Source: Aneurinibacillus sp. REN35
GTDB lineage: Bacteria; Bacillota; Bacilli; Aneurinibacillales; Aneurinibacillaceae
Length of the DNA: 64,000 nucleotides
NCBI RefSeq assembly: GCF_041379945.2
Contig: NZ_JBFTXJ020000004.1
Location: 1-64,000 of the forward strand
Direction: 5' to 3'
Part shown: positions 36,131-46,209 of the stretch, piece after piece
Layout of the letters: the number at the start of each line of letters is the position of its first letter
How positions within the stretch are numbered: the stretch's first letter is position 1
Position numbers and translations under genes: made by a program
Notes under the pieces: generated by a model
What the model was told of the DNA's origin: nothing
Seen by the model: the letters and a program-made list of their open reading frames with translations, nothing else
Databases searched by the model: none

Positions 36131-37084
36131 TCAATAGGAGGGGACGCGGCTGGTAGACAGCGTGTCACTTACCGTTCCAAGCGCTAATTTCTTCTCTTTA
36201 ATATGTGCAATCAGGCGCGGCAGCGCTTCTGCAGTCGGTGCTGTCGGGTGCATGAGGATAAGAACACCGTTATTGACCTTTGGTGCCACCCTGCGGAACC
36301 ACTGCTCAGGAGAGGGCTTGCGCCAATCAATCGTATCCGCTGTCCACATAATGGTCTTGAGTTGATAACGCGCGGCCATCTCCACGACCCGCTGATCAAA
36401 ATCACCTGATGGTGGTGCAAACAGCGTCGGAGTTATACCGGTTGCTTCTTTAATTACCGCATTCGTTTTTGTAATCTCTTGTTCCATACGGGAGAGAGAG
36501 AGTGTGCTCATATTCGGATGTGAGTATGCATGACTGCCAACTTCATGTCCGGCTGCGACAATTTTCTTTACTTCGTCCGGATATTTTTTGGTCCAGCTTC
36601 CATCAAGAAAGAAGGTGGCTTTTACTTTTTCCTTCTCCAATGTTTTGAGAATTGCCGGTAAGTATTCATTGCCCCAAGCTACGTTAATCATCACAGAGAC
36701 CATCGGCTTCTCTGGATTACCACGGTAGATGGGAGCAGGTGCTAGCTGGTCGATATGCACCGACGGCTTAACTTCCTGATAAACAAACAGTGACTCGTCC
36801 CATTTCCCTACCTGTTGCATGCGGGTAAGTGTCGCTTGCTCATCTACACGCAGTCCGTTATATCCCGGTACCCTTTTCCATACCGGATCAATGCGCGCAT
36901 CTATCGGAGCTATATTCTTTGTACGCGCTACCTCTTTGAGCTGCCGCTCCCACCCGGCTGTTTGCGTTGCGATTGTCACACGATCCGTCTTTTTCGAAGC
37001 GATATACAAGTTCACTGACTCTGAGGTCATGACACTATATAAAAGAAAAAGAAAACATAGTGAGGCCAATAATCGATTCATCAT
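36131..37084 (-). CDS. ylxY: YlxY polysaccharide deacetylase-like protein
   Basis: A 317-residue protein with an N-terminal signal or membrane helix (residues 5-20), so it is secreted or anchored. The NodB-type fold occupies about 120-310. The metal His pair is present in HEVGSHAYSHPNMS, and LFAPPSGDFDQRV is typical. The position that holds the catalytic Asp-Asp in active enzymes (SxTFDDG) reads MINVAWGNEYL, so normal deacetylase activity is unlikely. This appears to be a feature of the YlxY family. It lies between pnp and mlpA as in Bacillus subtilis; its role is unknown. Confidence 0.9.
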   Translation of the reverse strand: MMNRLLASLCFLFLLYSVMTSESVNLYIASKKTDRVTIATQTAGWERQLKEVARTKNIAPIDARIDPVWKRVPGYNGLRVDEQATLTRMQQVGKWDESLFVYQEVKPSVHIDQLAPAPIYRGNPEKPMVSVMINVAWGNEYLPAILKTLEKEKVKATFFLDGSWTKKYPDEVKKIVAAGHEVGSHAYSHPNMSTLSLSRMEQEITKTNAVIKEATGITPTLFAPPSGDFDQRVVEMAARYQLKTIMWTADTIDWRKPSPEQWFRRVAPKVNNGVLILMHPTAPTAEALPRLIAHIKEKKLALGTVSDTLSTSRVPSY

Positions 37085-37152
37085 TCTTCACCACACTCCC
37101 GCATACATATAGGTTTGTACAATCCTATGCCGGGAATGGGGCAAGCATACAT

Positions 37153-37196
37153 AAAAAAAAATAGCGACAGACATAATGTCTACGGTCGCTATTTTC
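37153..37196 (-). terminator. Terminator after pnp
   Basis: On the minus strand AAAATAGCGACC and GTCGCTATTTTTTTTT form a stem with a T-run, just after the pnp stop at 37201. Confidence 0.85.
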
Positions 37197-37200
37197 CTGC

Positions 37201-39327
37201 TTACTGCTTATCGGCTTCTTCCGCCGCTTTTTCTTTTTGCTTCTGCTCTTTTAACAGGACTTTGTGTGAGAGGTTCACACGCCCCTGGTTGTCGATTTCC
37301 GTTACTTTCACCATCAGCTTATCTCCAACGGATACAACATCTTCAACTTTACCTACGCGCTCTTCAGCCAGTTGTGAAATATGAACAAGTCCTTCCTTGC
37401 CAGCGAACAGTTCAACAAAGGCACCAAACTTCTCCACTCGCTTAACTGTACCGTTGTAAACTTGTCCAACTTCGACTTCGCGCACGATATCTTCGATAAT
37501 CTTCTTCGCCCGGTTGTTTGCATCCGCATCCGGAGAAGCGATATACACGCGGCCATCTTGTTCGATATCGATTTTTACGCCCGTTTCCTCGATGATCTTG
37601 TTAATCACCCGACCACTTGGCCCAATTACATCGCGGATTTTATCTGGATTGATGCGCATAATCGTGATCTTCGGCGCAAATTTAGACAACTCTTGGCGCG
37701 GCTCTTGGATGGCTTCTTCCATCTTGCCAAGGATAAACATGCGGCCTTCGCGCGCTTGATTAAGTGCCTGCTCCAAGATTTGACGATCAATTCCTTCAAT
37801 CTTAATATCCATTTGAAGCGCAGTAACACCGTTACGTGTACCTGCTACCTTGAAGTCCATATCGCCAAGATGATCTTCCATGCCTTGAATGTCCGTGAGA
37901 ACGGTAACGTGCTCTCCATCTTTAACAAGGCCCATTGCAATACCTGCCACCGGCGCTTTGATCGGTACACCCGCCTGCATCATCGCAAGCGTGCTCGCGC
38001 AAATACTTGCTTGTGAGCTTGAACCGTTCGATTCCAATACTTCCGATACAAGACGGATTGTATATGGGAATACATCCTCGCCCGGAATGACCGGCTCAAG
38101 TGCACGTTCACCCAAGGCACCATGTCCGATTTCACGTCGTCCTGGTGCGCGCAGTGGACGGGCTTCCCCTACGCTGTATGGCGGGAAGTTATAATGATGC
38201 ATGAATCGCTTCGATTCTTCAAGACCTAAACCATCAAGAATTTGAACATCCCCAAGCGCTCCAAGCGTACATACGCTAAGCACCTGTGTTTGTCCACGTG
38301 TAAATAACCCTGAACCGTGCGTACGCGGCAGAAGTTCTACATCGCAGGCAATTGGACGGATCTCATCCAATCCACGGCCATCCGGGCGTACTTTGTCATG
38401 CGTAATGAGACGACGCACTTCTTTCTTGACAATATCGTGCAGAATTTCATTGATCTGCTTCTCTTCTTCTGGATAGGTTTCCGCAAAATGCGCCAGCGTC
38501 TCATCATTGATGACATCGATCGCATCATAACGAGCTTGCTTTTCTTCAATGCGCACGGCTTCGATCAAGCGAGTTTCTGCGTAATCTTTGACAGCGGCTT
38601 CGATCTCCGCATCAAAGGTCAACAGTTCGACTTCCATCTTCTCCTTGCCGACCTCTTCAGCAATTGTCCGGATTTGCTCTACAATCTTACGGATTTCATC
38701 ATGACCGCGCATAATGGCCTCAAGCATGACTTCCTCTGATACTTCATCAGCGCCTGCTTCTACCATGTTAATCGCATCATATGTACCTGCTACCGTCAGA
38801 TTGACATCGCTTTTCTCCATCTGTTCTACTGTTGGATTGATTACGAACTCACCGTCAACACGTCCGATGATAACACCTGCGATCGGCCCATTAAACGGTA
38901 TATCAGAAATGCTCAGGGCAGCAGACGTACCGATAATAGCCGCTACTTCCGTAGAACAATCCTGATCCACAGACATAACCGTATTGACGATTTGCACTTC
39001 ATTACGGAATCCTTCCGGGAATAGTGGACGGATCGGACGGTCAATCAGACGGCTGGTTAGTGTCGCCTTCTCGCTTGGGCGTCCTTCACGTTTGATGAAT
39101 CCGCCTGGAATTTTACCAACTGCATACAGTTTTTCTTCATAATTTACTGTAAGTGGGAAGAAATCAAGGTGCGACGGCTTTTTTGATGCCGTTACGGCAC
39201 TCAATACCGCGGAATCGCCATAGCGTACAAGCACTGCCGCATTGGCCTGCTTCGCCAGTCTGCCGTACTCAATCGACATTTTCCGGCCAGCGAAGTCAAA
39301 CTCATATACTTTTACATCTACATCCAT
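37201..39327 (-). CDS. pnp: Polynucleotide phosphorylase
   Basis: A 708-residue PNPase, a trimeric 3'-5' phosphorolytic exoribonuclease of the RNA degradosome. It has two RNase PH domains (about 10-230 and 320-545; the second contains the [20 protein letters not shown] phosphate region), a KH domain ([17 protein letters not shown], about 565-620) and an S1 domain ([20 protein letters not shown], about 625-690). Length is normal. GAGGAGG precedes the ATG. It follows rpsO, as in most bacteria. Confidence 0.97.
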   Translation of the reverse strand: MDVDVKVYEFDFAGRKMSIEYGRLAKQANAAVLVRYGDSAVLSAVTASKKPSHLDFFPLTVNYEEKLYAVGKIPGGFIKREGRPSEKATLTSRLIDRPIRPLFPEGFRNEVQIVNTVMSVDQDCSTEVAAIIGTSAALSISDIPFNGPIAGVIIGRVDGEFVINPTVEQMEKSDVNLTVAGTYDAINMVEAGADEVSEEVMLEAIMRGHDEIRKIVEQIRTIAEEVGKEKMEVELLTFDAEIEAAVKDYAETRLIEAVRIEEKQARYDAIDVINDETLAHFAETYPEEEKQINEILHDIVKKEVRRLITHDKVRPDGRGLDEIRPIACDVELLPRTHGSGLFTRGQTQVLSVCTLGALGDVQILDGLGLEESKRFMHHYNFPPYSVGEARPLRAPGRREIGHGALGERALEPVIPGEDVFPYTIRLVSEVLESNGSSSQASICASTLAMMQAGVPIKAPVAGIAMGLVKDGEHVTVLTDIQGMEDHLGDMDFKVAGTRNGVTALQMDIKIEGIDRQILEQALNQAREGRMFILGKMEEAIQEPRQELSKFAPKITIMRINPDKIRDVIGPSGRVINKIIEETGVKIDIEQDGRVYIASPDADANNRAKKIIEDIVREVEVGQVYNGTVKRVEKFGAFVELFAGKEGLVHISQLAEERVGKVEDVVSVGDKLMVKVTEIDNQGRVNLSHKVLLKEQKQKEKAAEEADKQ

Positions 39328-39440
39328 AAAAAAATGATGCCTCCTCTCTTGCTCAACAAAAATAATTTCGTCATTGTTCTAGTATTTCCTGCAATCCAAG
39401 GAAATAAAAAAGATAATGAGAATATCTAACTATAGGCATG

Positions 39441-39466
39441 AAAAAAGCGGGGAATCCCCGCTTTCT
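39441..39466 (-). terminator. Terminator after rpsO
   Basis: AAAGCGGGGATT and CCCCGCTTTTTT form a short GC-rich stem with a T-run on the minus strand, directly after the rpsO stop. Confidence 0.85.
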
Positions 39467-39467
39467 C

Positions 39468-39737
39468 TTATCGACGTAAGCCTAGTTTAGTAATTAACTC
39501 ACGGTAACGAGTAACATCTTTGTCTTTCAAGTAAGCCAGCAGGTTGCGGCGTTGACCAACCATTTTCAGCAGCCCACGACGGGAGTGGTGGTCTTTCTTG
39601 TGCGTACGCAGATGACCGTTCAGATAGTTAATTTTTTCAGTAAGGATAGCGATCTGTACCTCTGGAGATCCAGTGTCGGACTCGTGTGTACGGTACTCTT
39701 CAATCAACTGTTGCTTGCGCTCTTGTGTTAATGCCAT
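39468..39737 (-). CDS. rpsO: 30S ribosomal protein S15
   Basis: The 89-residue S15 that binds the central domain of 16S rRNA ([52 protein letters not shown]). ATG 39737 has GAGGAGGTGAATAGG upstream and gives exactly the universal length. An upstream GTG would add three residues and is rejected. It is followed by a terminator and then pnp. Confidence 0.97.
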   Translation of the reverse strand: MALTQERKQQLIEEYRTHESDTGSPEVQIAILTEKINYLNGHLRTHKKDHHSRRGLLKMVGQRRNLLAYLKDKDVTRYRELITKLGLRR

Positions 39738-39866
39738 CCTATTCACCTCCTCAATAAAATCCCCAATGCCCTAGAAATCCGTTGGTGATTCGAACTTCCA
39801 AGCCATGGTTGTTTGACTAACAAAATATACTATATCATATAAAAACGACAGAGTAAAGCGCCGTCT

Positions 39867-40811
39867 CTATACAACCGACAGTTTGGCAAACTGCTCTTTT
39901 GCAGCTAAGACATCGGCCTGAATCTGGGCAATTAAGGCTTCCACCCCAGCAAATTTCTGTTCCTCACGAATAAAGAACAAAAATTCCACTTCAAGTGATT
40001 TCCCATAAATATCACCTGTAAAATCAAACAAATGAGCTTCAAGCGATTTCTCTTTGCGCTCATTCTCAAATGTCGGTTTAATGCCGACATTCATCACACC
40101 ATAGTAGGTTCTGTCTTCTAGATTAACGCGCACACCGTATACTCCGTTTCTCGGTACAAGGTACGGAGCATCCAACTGAATGTTTGCAGTTGGAAAACCA
40201 ATGGTGCGACCACGCTTTTCACCGTGGATCACCGTCCCGCATACACGGTACGGGCGGCCAAGAAATTGGGTCGCTTCTTTTAACTTACCGCTGTACAAAT
40301 ATTCTCGGACGAGCGTGCTGCTAATCTTCTCACCAAATTGATTGACCGGTCCGACAACATCGACCCCGTACCGTCCACTCGCGTGGTTTTGCAGTGTGAA
40401 GAGCGTACCCTTGCCCCTGTGTCCAAACGTGTAATCAAAACCGACGACGACATGATTTGGCGACAGCTGCATAAGGAATTCATCTATGAAATCTTCCGGA
40501 TAGATGGAGGCAAACGAAATGTCAAAATGAACAACGTATACGATATCCACCCCCATCTTGTCCAACTGCGCAAGCTTTTCATCCACAGGCGTCAAATATT
40601 GGGTATAGCCACTCTGACCAAGGACCTCACGCGGGTGCGGATCAAAGGTCATCACAGCCGCCTTCACGCCTAAAGAATTCGCTATATCAATCGCTTTTTG
40701 AATGACGCGGCGATGCCCCATATGGACGCCGTCAAAATAGCCTAAAGCCAGTACGCATGGTTCGCCTCTAAAATCAGGTGGTAGCGGATAGTGCAAACGT
40801 TGAATTTCCAT
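39867..40811 (-). CDS. ribF: Bifunctional riboflavin kinase / FAD synthetase
   Basis: A 314-residue RibF (RibC in Bacillus). The N-terminal adenylyltransferase domain has LALGYFDGVHMGHRRVI. The C-terminal flavokinase domain has HGEKRGRTIGFPTANI and the conserved PTF motif in VGIKPTFENE. It makes FMN and FAD from riboflavin. The ATG follows the truB stop directly (TAAATG), with GGGGGAGG as ribosome binding site inside truB, so the two are coupled. Confidence 0.95.
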   Translation of the reverse strand: MEIQRLHYPLPPDFRGEPCVLALGYFDGVHMGHRRVIQKAIDIANSLGVKAAVMTFDPHPREVLGQSGYTQYLTPVDEKLAQLDKMGVDIVYVVHFDISFASIYPEDFIDEFLMQLSPNHVVVGFDYTFGHRGKGTLFTLQNHASGRYGVDVVGPVNQFGEKISSTLVREYLYSGKLKEATQFLGRPYRVCGTVIHGEKRGRTIGFPTANIQLDAPYLVPRNGVYGVRVNLEDRTYYGVMNVGIKPTFENERKEKSLEAHLFDFTGDIYGKSLEVEFLFFIREEQKFAGVEALIAQIQADVLAAKEQFAKLSVV

Positions 40812-41747
40812 TTATGCCTCCCCCTCCGGAAACACTCTTACAGGTTTGGATTCGACACCATTCTCTTTATCTATATATATCACTTCATGCAGAGCAAGAA
40901 AAGCACCTTCTGGGCTATATAAACGAAGCTTATCTCCTAGCTGCCAGTCCCCTGGTTTGCGATGACGCTGACTGAGGCCATTACGTATCGCTGCAACTCT
41001 TCCTGGCGGAACCGTTACGGCAGGATACTGAGAGAGTCCAAGATCAAGCGGGTGCAAAAGTGCTTGCAGCTGCTCTTGTTCAGCGGCTTCCTCTAATTGT
41101 GCAAAGGTTACACACTGATCAAGTATAAAAGGGCCGCTTTTGATACGCTGCAAATACGACATATGGGAAGGATAGCCGAGTGCTGCTCCCATATCGACAC
41201 ATAACGTACGCACATACGTCCCTTTAGAGCAGGTAACGGTAAAGGTTAACGTTGGTCGCTCTTGCTCTAGATTCATCTCTTCAATCTGAATATTATAAAT
41301 CGTAACGCGACGAGACGTACGTTCAACGGTCTTGCCTTCACGTGCCAATTCGTGCAAACGCTTGCCCCCCACTTTGACGGCTGAATACATTGGCGGCAGC
41401 TGCTCAATCTCTCCAATGAAGCGCGCCGTCATTTCTTTCACTTGCGCTTCTGTAAGACGAGGTTCAATTGCCTTCTCATCGATAACCTCTCCACTAGCAT
41501 CCTGTGTGTCAGTCGCTATGCCAAGCGTCATGATCGCTCGATACATCTTCGGTGCTTCATGCAAATAGTCAGCTACCTTGGTTGCCGGACCAATACAGAT
41601 GGGAAGCACCCCCGTCACATCCGGATCAAGCGTACCGGTATGCCCTACTTTTTTGGTTCGTGCAATTCTTCGTATCTTCATTACACAATCATGCGAGGTC
41701 ATTCCTGCAGGTTTATACAATGGAACAATGCCGGATAGCTGACTCAT
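40812..41747 (-). CDS. truB: tRNA pseudouridine(55) synthase
   Basis: A 311-residue TruB that forms pseudouridine 55 in the T-loop of tRNAs. GIVPLYKPAGMTSHDCV starts the family pattern, and the catalytic Asp is in GHTGTLDPDVTGVLPICIG near residue 40. RLHELAREGKTVER and SKGTYVRTLCVDMG follow. The C-terminal part is a PUA-like domain. ATG 41747 overlaps the nrnA stop (ATGA), which indicates coupled translation; an upstream GTG at 41762 is less likely. Confidence 0.95.
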   Translation of the reverse strand: MSQLSGIVPLYKPAGMTSHDCVMKIRRIARTKKVGHTGTLDPDVTGVLPICIGPATKVADYLHEAPKMYRAIMTLGIATDTQDASGEVIDEKAIEPRLTEAQVKEMTARFIGEIEQLPPMYSAVKVGGKRLHELAREGKTVERTSRRVTIYNIQIEEMNLEQERPTLTFTVTCSKGTYVRTLCVDMGAALGYPSHMSYLQRIKSGPFILDQCVTFAQLEEAAEQEQLQALLHPLDLGLSQYPAVTVPPGRVAAIRNGLSQRHRKPGDWQLGDKLRLYSPEGAFLALHEVIYIDKENGVESKPVRVFPEGEA

Positions 41748-42742
41748 GCTTGATCGCCACACTCCCGCAGCGCTGCGCTCACTTTTTGCGCCACCGCCGC
41801 CTGTATATCCGCAAGCGCGCCGGCTACTGTGCAGCCTGCCGCACGTACATGACCGCCGCCGCCGAGTGATTGGGCGATTGCCGCAACGTCCACTTGACTG
41901 CGTGAGCGAAAGCTTACCTTCACCTTGCCGTCCGCTACCTCCTTGAATAGAACACCAACTTCTACACCTTCAATATTGCGTCCGTAATTCACAAGACCTT
42001 CCGTATCCTCATTGCTTGCTCCCGTCTCGTCAATATCAGAAAGCGTAACTGTCAAATACGCAGCCTGATCATCGTCACTCAACTGCAGGGTCTGTAAGGC
42101 ACGCTGTAAAAGCTTCACATGTGCTTTCGTAATGGACTCAAGCATACGCTCTGCGATTGCCCCGGATTCAACTCCATGGACAAGCAGATCAGAGGCTGCT
42201 TCCATTACATGGGGAGACGTATTGGAATAGCGGAAGCCACCCGTGTCTGTCAACAATCCGGTATACAGACACGTTGCCAGCTCTTTATTCATAGATAATT
42301 CCATATGCTTTATAAGATCGAAAATCACTTCCGCTGTTGCTGCCGCATCTACTCGAACAAGGTTAGTCGTACCAAATAGATCATTCGTCGGATGATGATC
42401 AATATTCAACAGCATACGCCCAGGTGTAAACCACTGCGCTACTTCTCCTACACGGGCGAAATCTGCACAATCGCATGTAATAACTACATCATATGTATGG
42501 TGTTCCGCCTGGGCGGAGGCAGAAACAATCTCATCCGCGCCCGGCAGAAACATGAATTTGGCTGGGGTTTCCCCTTCATTGACAAGAGTAGTCTGCTTGC
42601 CAAGTCCGTCAAGCAGCCACTTCATTGCCAAAAGGGAGCCAGTGGCATCCCCGTCAGGATTGACGTGATTCACTACAAGAAAATGCTCATGTTCGTGCAG
42701 GAAACGTGCCGCAGCTTCCAAGGATGCCTTGTATGAACTCAT
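41744..42742 (-). CDS. nrnA: DHH-family oligoribonuclease / pAp phosphatase
   Basis: A 332-residue DHH/DHHA1 protein of the NrnA type, which degrades nanoRNAs and 3'-phosphoadenosine-5'-phosphate. Motifs: [15 protein letters not shown] (Asp ligands), [23 protein letters not shown] (the DHH) and the C-terminal [11 protein letters not shown] of DHHA1. ATG overlaps the rbfA stop (ATGA). In Bacillus subtilis nrnA is elsewhere; placement between rbfA and truB is common in other Firmicutes. Confidence 0.93.
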   Translation of the reverse strand: MSSYKASLEAAARFLHEHEHFLVVNHVNPDGDATGSLLAMKWLLDGLGKQTTLVNEGETPAKFMFLPGADEIVSASAQAEHHTYDVVITCDCADFARVGEVAQWFTPGRMLLNIDHHPTNDLFGTTNLVRVDAAATAEVIFDLIKHMELSMNKELATCLYTGLLTDTGGFRYSNTSPHVMEAASDLLVHGVESGAIAERMLESITKAHVKLLQRALQTLQLSDDDQAAYLTVTLSDIDETGASNEDTEGLVNYGRNIEGVEVGVLFKEVADGKVKVSFRSRSQVDVAAIAQSLGGGGHVRAAGCTVAGALADIQAAVAQKVSAALRECGDQA

Positions 42743-43101
42743 TCTCTTTCTTCCCCTTTTTCTTCTTTAATCTCATGCAGCAGCGATTCAATTCGACTGC
42801 CGTATTCAACCGACTCATCGAACTTAAATAACAAGTCCGGTGTATGACGCAAACGCACGCGGCGTCCGATTTCGCCACGCATAAAACCCTTCGCTTTCTC
42901 AAGCGCTTTAAGCGTATCGCTCCGCTGCTCATCTCCGCCTAGTACACTGATGAATACTTTAGCCTGAGACAAGTCGCCAGACACTTCTACACCTGTTACC
43001 GTAACAAAACCGATGCGCGGATCTTTGATTTCACGCTGGATGATTTGACTGAGCTCTTTTTTAATCTGTTCGCCTACACGATTGGTGCGAATATTGCCCA
43101 T
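42739..43101 (-). CDS. rbfA: 30S ribosome-binding factor A
   Basis: A 120-residue RbfA needed for 30S maturation and cold growth. [51 protein letters not shown] gives the KH-like fold, and [21 protein letters not shown] follows. GAGGTGAAGACG precedes the ATG. The gene lies only 41 bases after infB; the usual ylxP (DUF503) gene between them is absent. Confidence 0.95.
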   Translation of the reverse strand: MGNIRTNRVGEQIKKELSQIIQREIKDPRIGFVTVTGVEVSGDLSQAKVFISVLGGDEQRSDTLKALEKAKGFMRGEIGRRVRLRHTPDLLFKFDESVEYGSRIESLLHEIKEEKGEERE

Positions 43102-43142
43102 ATCGTCTTCACCTCATTCTAACTGAACGATTATGTTCGGGA

Positions 43143-45614
43143 TTACTGAGCGACCTCTTCCATGATGAATGCTTCAAGAATGTCGCCCTCTTTAATATCG
43201 TTATATTTCTCAACGGTAATACCACATTCATATCCTTGTGCTACTTCTTTCGCGTCATCTTTAAAGCGTTTGAGCGCATCGATCTTGCCTTCATATACAA
43301 CAATACCCTCACGGATGACACGAATGCCGGCATCACGCTGAACCTTGCCGTCTGTTACGTAGCAGCCTGCAATCGTCCCTACTCGGGATACTTTGAATGT
43401 CTGGCGCACTTCAGCCTGGCCGATAATTTTTTCTTCATATACCGGCTCCAGCATGCCTTTCATTGCCGCTTCAATTTCTTCCATTACTTTATAAATGATA
43501 CGGTGCAGGCGAATGTCTACCTTCTCCGCTTCCGCTGTCGTACGAGCATTCGGCTCAGGACGAACGTTAAAACCGATAATAATCGCATTGGATGCTGATG
43601 CCAAGATAACATCCGATTCCGTAATAGCACCAACGCCTGTGTGAATGATTTTTACACGTACGCCTTCTACATCAATTTTTTCAAGCGAGCCGCGCAGCGC
43701 TTCAACAGAGCCTTGTACGTCCCCTTTGATAATGACGTTGATGTCCTTCATTTCGCCTTCTTTGATCTGATTGAACAAATCATCTAGCGAGACGCGGGCT
43801 GAAGCACGCAGTTCCTTCTCACGGCGATTGGATGAACGGCGTTCTCCTATCTGACGTGACATCTTTTCGTCTTCAAACACCATGAATTGATCGCCGGCTT
43901 GCGGTACATCATTTAGCCCGGTAATCTCAATCGGTGTGGATGGCGGTGCTTCCTTAATACGACGGCCTTTATCATTGACCATTGCACGGATGCGGCCAAA
44001 TGTCGTACCTACTACGATCGGATCGCCGATCTTCAGCGTTCCCTGCTGCACCAAAATCGTCGCAACCGGACCGCGTCCTCTATCTAGCTCGGCTTCGATT
44101 ACAGTACCGCGCGCACGCTTATTCGGATTGGCTTTCAGCTCCTGTACTTCTGCTACGAGCAGAATCATCTCTAGAATATCGTCTAAGCCTTCACGCTTTA
44201 ATGCCGATACATGAACAAAGATTGTATCTCCGCCCCAATCCTCCGGTACAAGTCCGTGCTCAGTTAATTCCTGCTTCACACGATCCGGATTTGCAGACGG
44301 TTTATCCATTTTATTAACAGCAACGATAATCGGTACATTCGCAGCTTTCGCATGGCTGATAGCTTCAACTGTCTGCGGCATGACACCATCATCCGCTGCA
44401 ACGACAATAATCGCAATGTCGGTTACCTGAGCACCGCGTGCACGCATGGTCGTAAACGCTGCGTGGCCCGGCGTATCAAGGAAAGTGATTTTCTTTTCGT
44501 GTTTAACTACCTGGTATGCACCGATATGCTGTGTAATACCGCCAGCCTCGGTTGAAGTAACATTCGTTTCACGGATGGCGTCCAACAGCGTCGTTTTACC
44601 ATGGTCAACGTGTCCCATAATCGTTACAACAGGTGGACGTTCTTGCAACGTATCCGGATCATCCACTTCTTCGATATTCTCGAAGTCGCTGTAATCAAGC
44701 TCGATTTTTTCTTCTACTTCAATCTCATAATCAGTTGCAATCAGATGAATCGTATCCAGTTCAAGCTCCTGATTGATCGTCGCCATAACGCCAAGCCCAA
44801 ACAGCTTCTTAATAATTTCAGACGGCTGTTTTTTCATTTTTTTACCGAGCTCAGCTACCGTCAGCGGACCAGATATTGTAATCTTATCCACTTTAACTTC
44901 AGGCTTTGGCGGCTGCTGTGGACGGTTTCCACCTGGACGTTTAATGCCCTTGTTTTGCTCAGAGGACTTTTTATTGTCATCAAAACGTTTAGAGCGTCCA
45001 GTATTAGGCTTTTGTGCCGATCTTCCACGATTTTGGCGATCATCACGAGACGGCTTGCCACCTTGGCTGCTCTGGCCTTGCGGTCTTCCGCCTTGACCCT
45101 GTCCCTGTGGTCTGCCACCCTGGCCTTGCGGTCTTCCGCCTTGACCTTGCCCCTGCGGTCTGCCACCCTGGCCTTGTGGTCTTCCGCCTTGACCTTGCCC
45201 CTGCGGTCTGCCACCCTGGCCTTGTGGTCTTCCGCCTTGACCCTGTCCCTGCGGTCTGCCACCCTGGCCTTGTGGTCTTCCGCCTTGACCTTGTCCCTGC
45301 GGTCTGCCACCTTGACTGCTGTTTCTGTTTCCCTGACCTGCATTATTTCGATTTTCGTTTCTAGTGTTTTGCTTATTTTGTTCTTGGTTTTTTTCCATCG
45401 TCCCACTCTTTTCCGTATCGCTCTTTTGTTGTTCCTGACCATTTGCGCGTTGTTTTACCTGCTTCAAATGCTGTTCTACCTTTTGAATCATGCTGTCTTC
45501 TAGTGTACTCATGTGGTTATTTACCGATAAATTGAGTTTATGCAATAGGTTGATCATCTGCTTACTGCTGATGCCCTGCTCTTTGGCATATTCATATACT
45601 CTCAATTTACTCAT
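43143..45614 (-). CDS. infB: Translation initiation factor IF-2
   Basis: An 823-residue IF-2, the GTPase that brings fMet-tRNA to the 30S subunit. It has an N-terminal IF2_N module ([19 protein letters not shown]), then a long linker with a repeated Gly-Arg-Pro-Gln sequence (about residues 90-185) and a second IF2_N ([20 protein letters not shown]). The GTPase domain follows ([28 protein letters not shown]), then domains II to IV. It is about 100 residues longer than Bacillus subtilis IF-2, mainly from the repeat. ATG 45614 with GGGGGTGG upstream is chosen; the longer frame runs through ylxQ. Confidence 0.95.
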   Translation of the reverse strand: MSKLRVYEYAKEQGISSKQMINLLHKLNLSVNNHMSTLEDSMIQKVEQHLKQVKQRANGQEQQKSDTEKSGTMEKNQEQNKQNTRNENRNNAGQGNRNSSQGGRPQGQGQGGRPQGQGGRPQGQGQGGRPQGQGGRPQGQGQGGRPQGQGGRPQGQGQGGRPQGQGGRPQGQGQGGRPQGQSSQGGKPSRDDRQNRGRSAQKPNTGRSKRFDDNKKSSEQNKGIKRPGGNRPQQPPKPEVKVDKITISGPLTVAELGKKMKKQPSEIIKKLFGLGVMATINQELELDTIHLIATDYEIEVEEKIELDYSDFENIEEVDDPDTLQERPPVVTIMGHVDHGKTTLLDAIRETNVTSTEAGGITQHIGAYQVVKHEKKITFLDTPGHAAFTTMRARGAQVTDIAIIVVAADDGVMPQTVEAISHAKAANVPIIVAVNKMDKPSANPDRVKQELTEHGLVPEDWGGDTIFVHVSALKREGLDDILEMILLVAEVQELKANPNKRARGTVIEAELDRGRGPVATILVQQGTLKIGDPIVVGTTFGRIRAMVNDKGRRIKEAPPSTPIEITGLNDVPQAGDQFMVFEDEKMSRQIGERRSSNRREKELRASARVSLDDLFNQIKEGEMKDINVIIKGDVQGSVEALRGSLEKIDVEGVRVKIIHTGVGAITESDVILASASNAIIIGFNVRPEPNARTTAEAEKVDIRLHRIIYKVMEEIEAAMKGMLEPVYEEKIIGQAEVRQTFKVSRVGTIAGCYVTDGKVQRDAGIRVIREGIVVYEGKIDALKRFKDDAKEVAQGYECGITVEKYNDIKEGDILEAFIMEEVAQ
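45065..45312 (-). repeat. About five copies of a 48-bp coding repeat in infB
   Basis: A 48-bp unit occurs about five times in tandem with a few silent changes (phase marks at 45082, 45130, 45178, 45226 and 45274). Each unit encodes 16 residues made of GGRPQGQ blocks in the IF-2 linker. The near identity at DNA level suggests recent expansion by slippage or recombination. Confidence 0.9.
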
Positions 45615-45631
45615 TAATCCACCCCCGACAG

Positions 45632-45931
45632 TTATTGGTTCATCAGCTGCATCAATCGTGCTGCGAAGCCTGCATCTGTCACGCCAATGACAACACGTTG
45701 CTCCTTTCCAAGCGCGGCGCCAAGCGTTTGACGAGTGCCATAGGTTACGCAGGGAGTTTTGTAGCTGCCGCACTTATCTGTTACTTTTTTGCGGGTATTC
45801 GGGGATGCATCGTCCGACAATATAACCAGATGAACCTGATTTTGCCGTACGGCTTTGATGACAAGTTCTTCTCCCGTAATGAGCTTGCGGGCCCTCTGCG
45901 CTAGGCCGAGCAACTGCTCCACTTTATTCAT
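45632..45931 (-). CDS. ylxQ: YlxQ, L7Ae-family RNA-binding protein
   Basis: A 99-residue L7Ae/L30e-fold protein ([42 protein letters not shown]). It is expected to bind K-turn RNA. ATG overlaps the ylxR stop (ATGA). It lies between ylxR and infB as in Bacillus subtilis. Confidence 0.93.
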   Translation of the reverse strand: MNKVEQLLGLAQRARKLITGEELVIKAVRQNQVHLVILSDDASPNTRKKVTDKCGSYKTPCVTYGTRQTLGAALGKEQRVVIGVTDAGFAARLMQLMNQ

Positions 45932-46203
45932 TTGCGTACACTCCTCGCAAATGACTGTTCCAACTCTTCATACATTGCATCCGTGATTTCTGCTTTTAGA
46001 GCACGGTTTAGAAGTTTCTTCTTCTTTACAATGTCAAAAGCTTCGCGTGAACGTGACACATATGCGCCTCGTCCCGCTGCTTTGCCAGTTGGGTCGATCT
46101 TTACTTCCCCTTCCGGCGTACGCACGATGCGCAGCATATCGCGCTTGTCAAACATCTCCTGCGTTGCGATGCATTTGCGTTGCGGAGTTTTTCTCGCTTT
46201 CAC
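45928..46203 (-). CDS. rnpM: YlxR family RNA-binding protein (RnpM)
   Basis: A 91-residue YlxR protein. The CIATQEMFDKRDMLRIVRTPEGEV and GKAAGRGAYVSRS motifs are the family hallmarks. In Bacillus subtilis the homologue binds RNase P RNA and modulates its activity (RnpM). GTG start at 46203 with GGGAG upstream, 6 bases after nusA. Confidence 0.92.
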   Translation of the reverse strand: MKARKTPQRKCIATQEMFDKRDMLRIVRTPEGEVKIDPTGKAAGRGAYVSRSREAFDIVKKKKLLNRALKAEITDAMYEELEQSFARSVRK

Positions 46204-46209
46204 GAAGAC

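Noticed and set aside
44601-45503. Plus-strand open frame of 300 codons with a regular SALTL-type repeat
   Set aside because: It is the antisense shadow of the infB 48-bp repeat; the periodicity comes from the coding repeat on the other strand.
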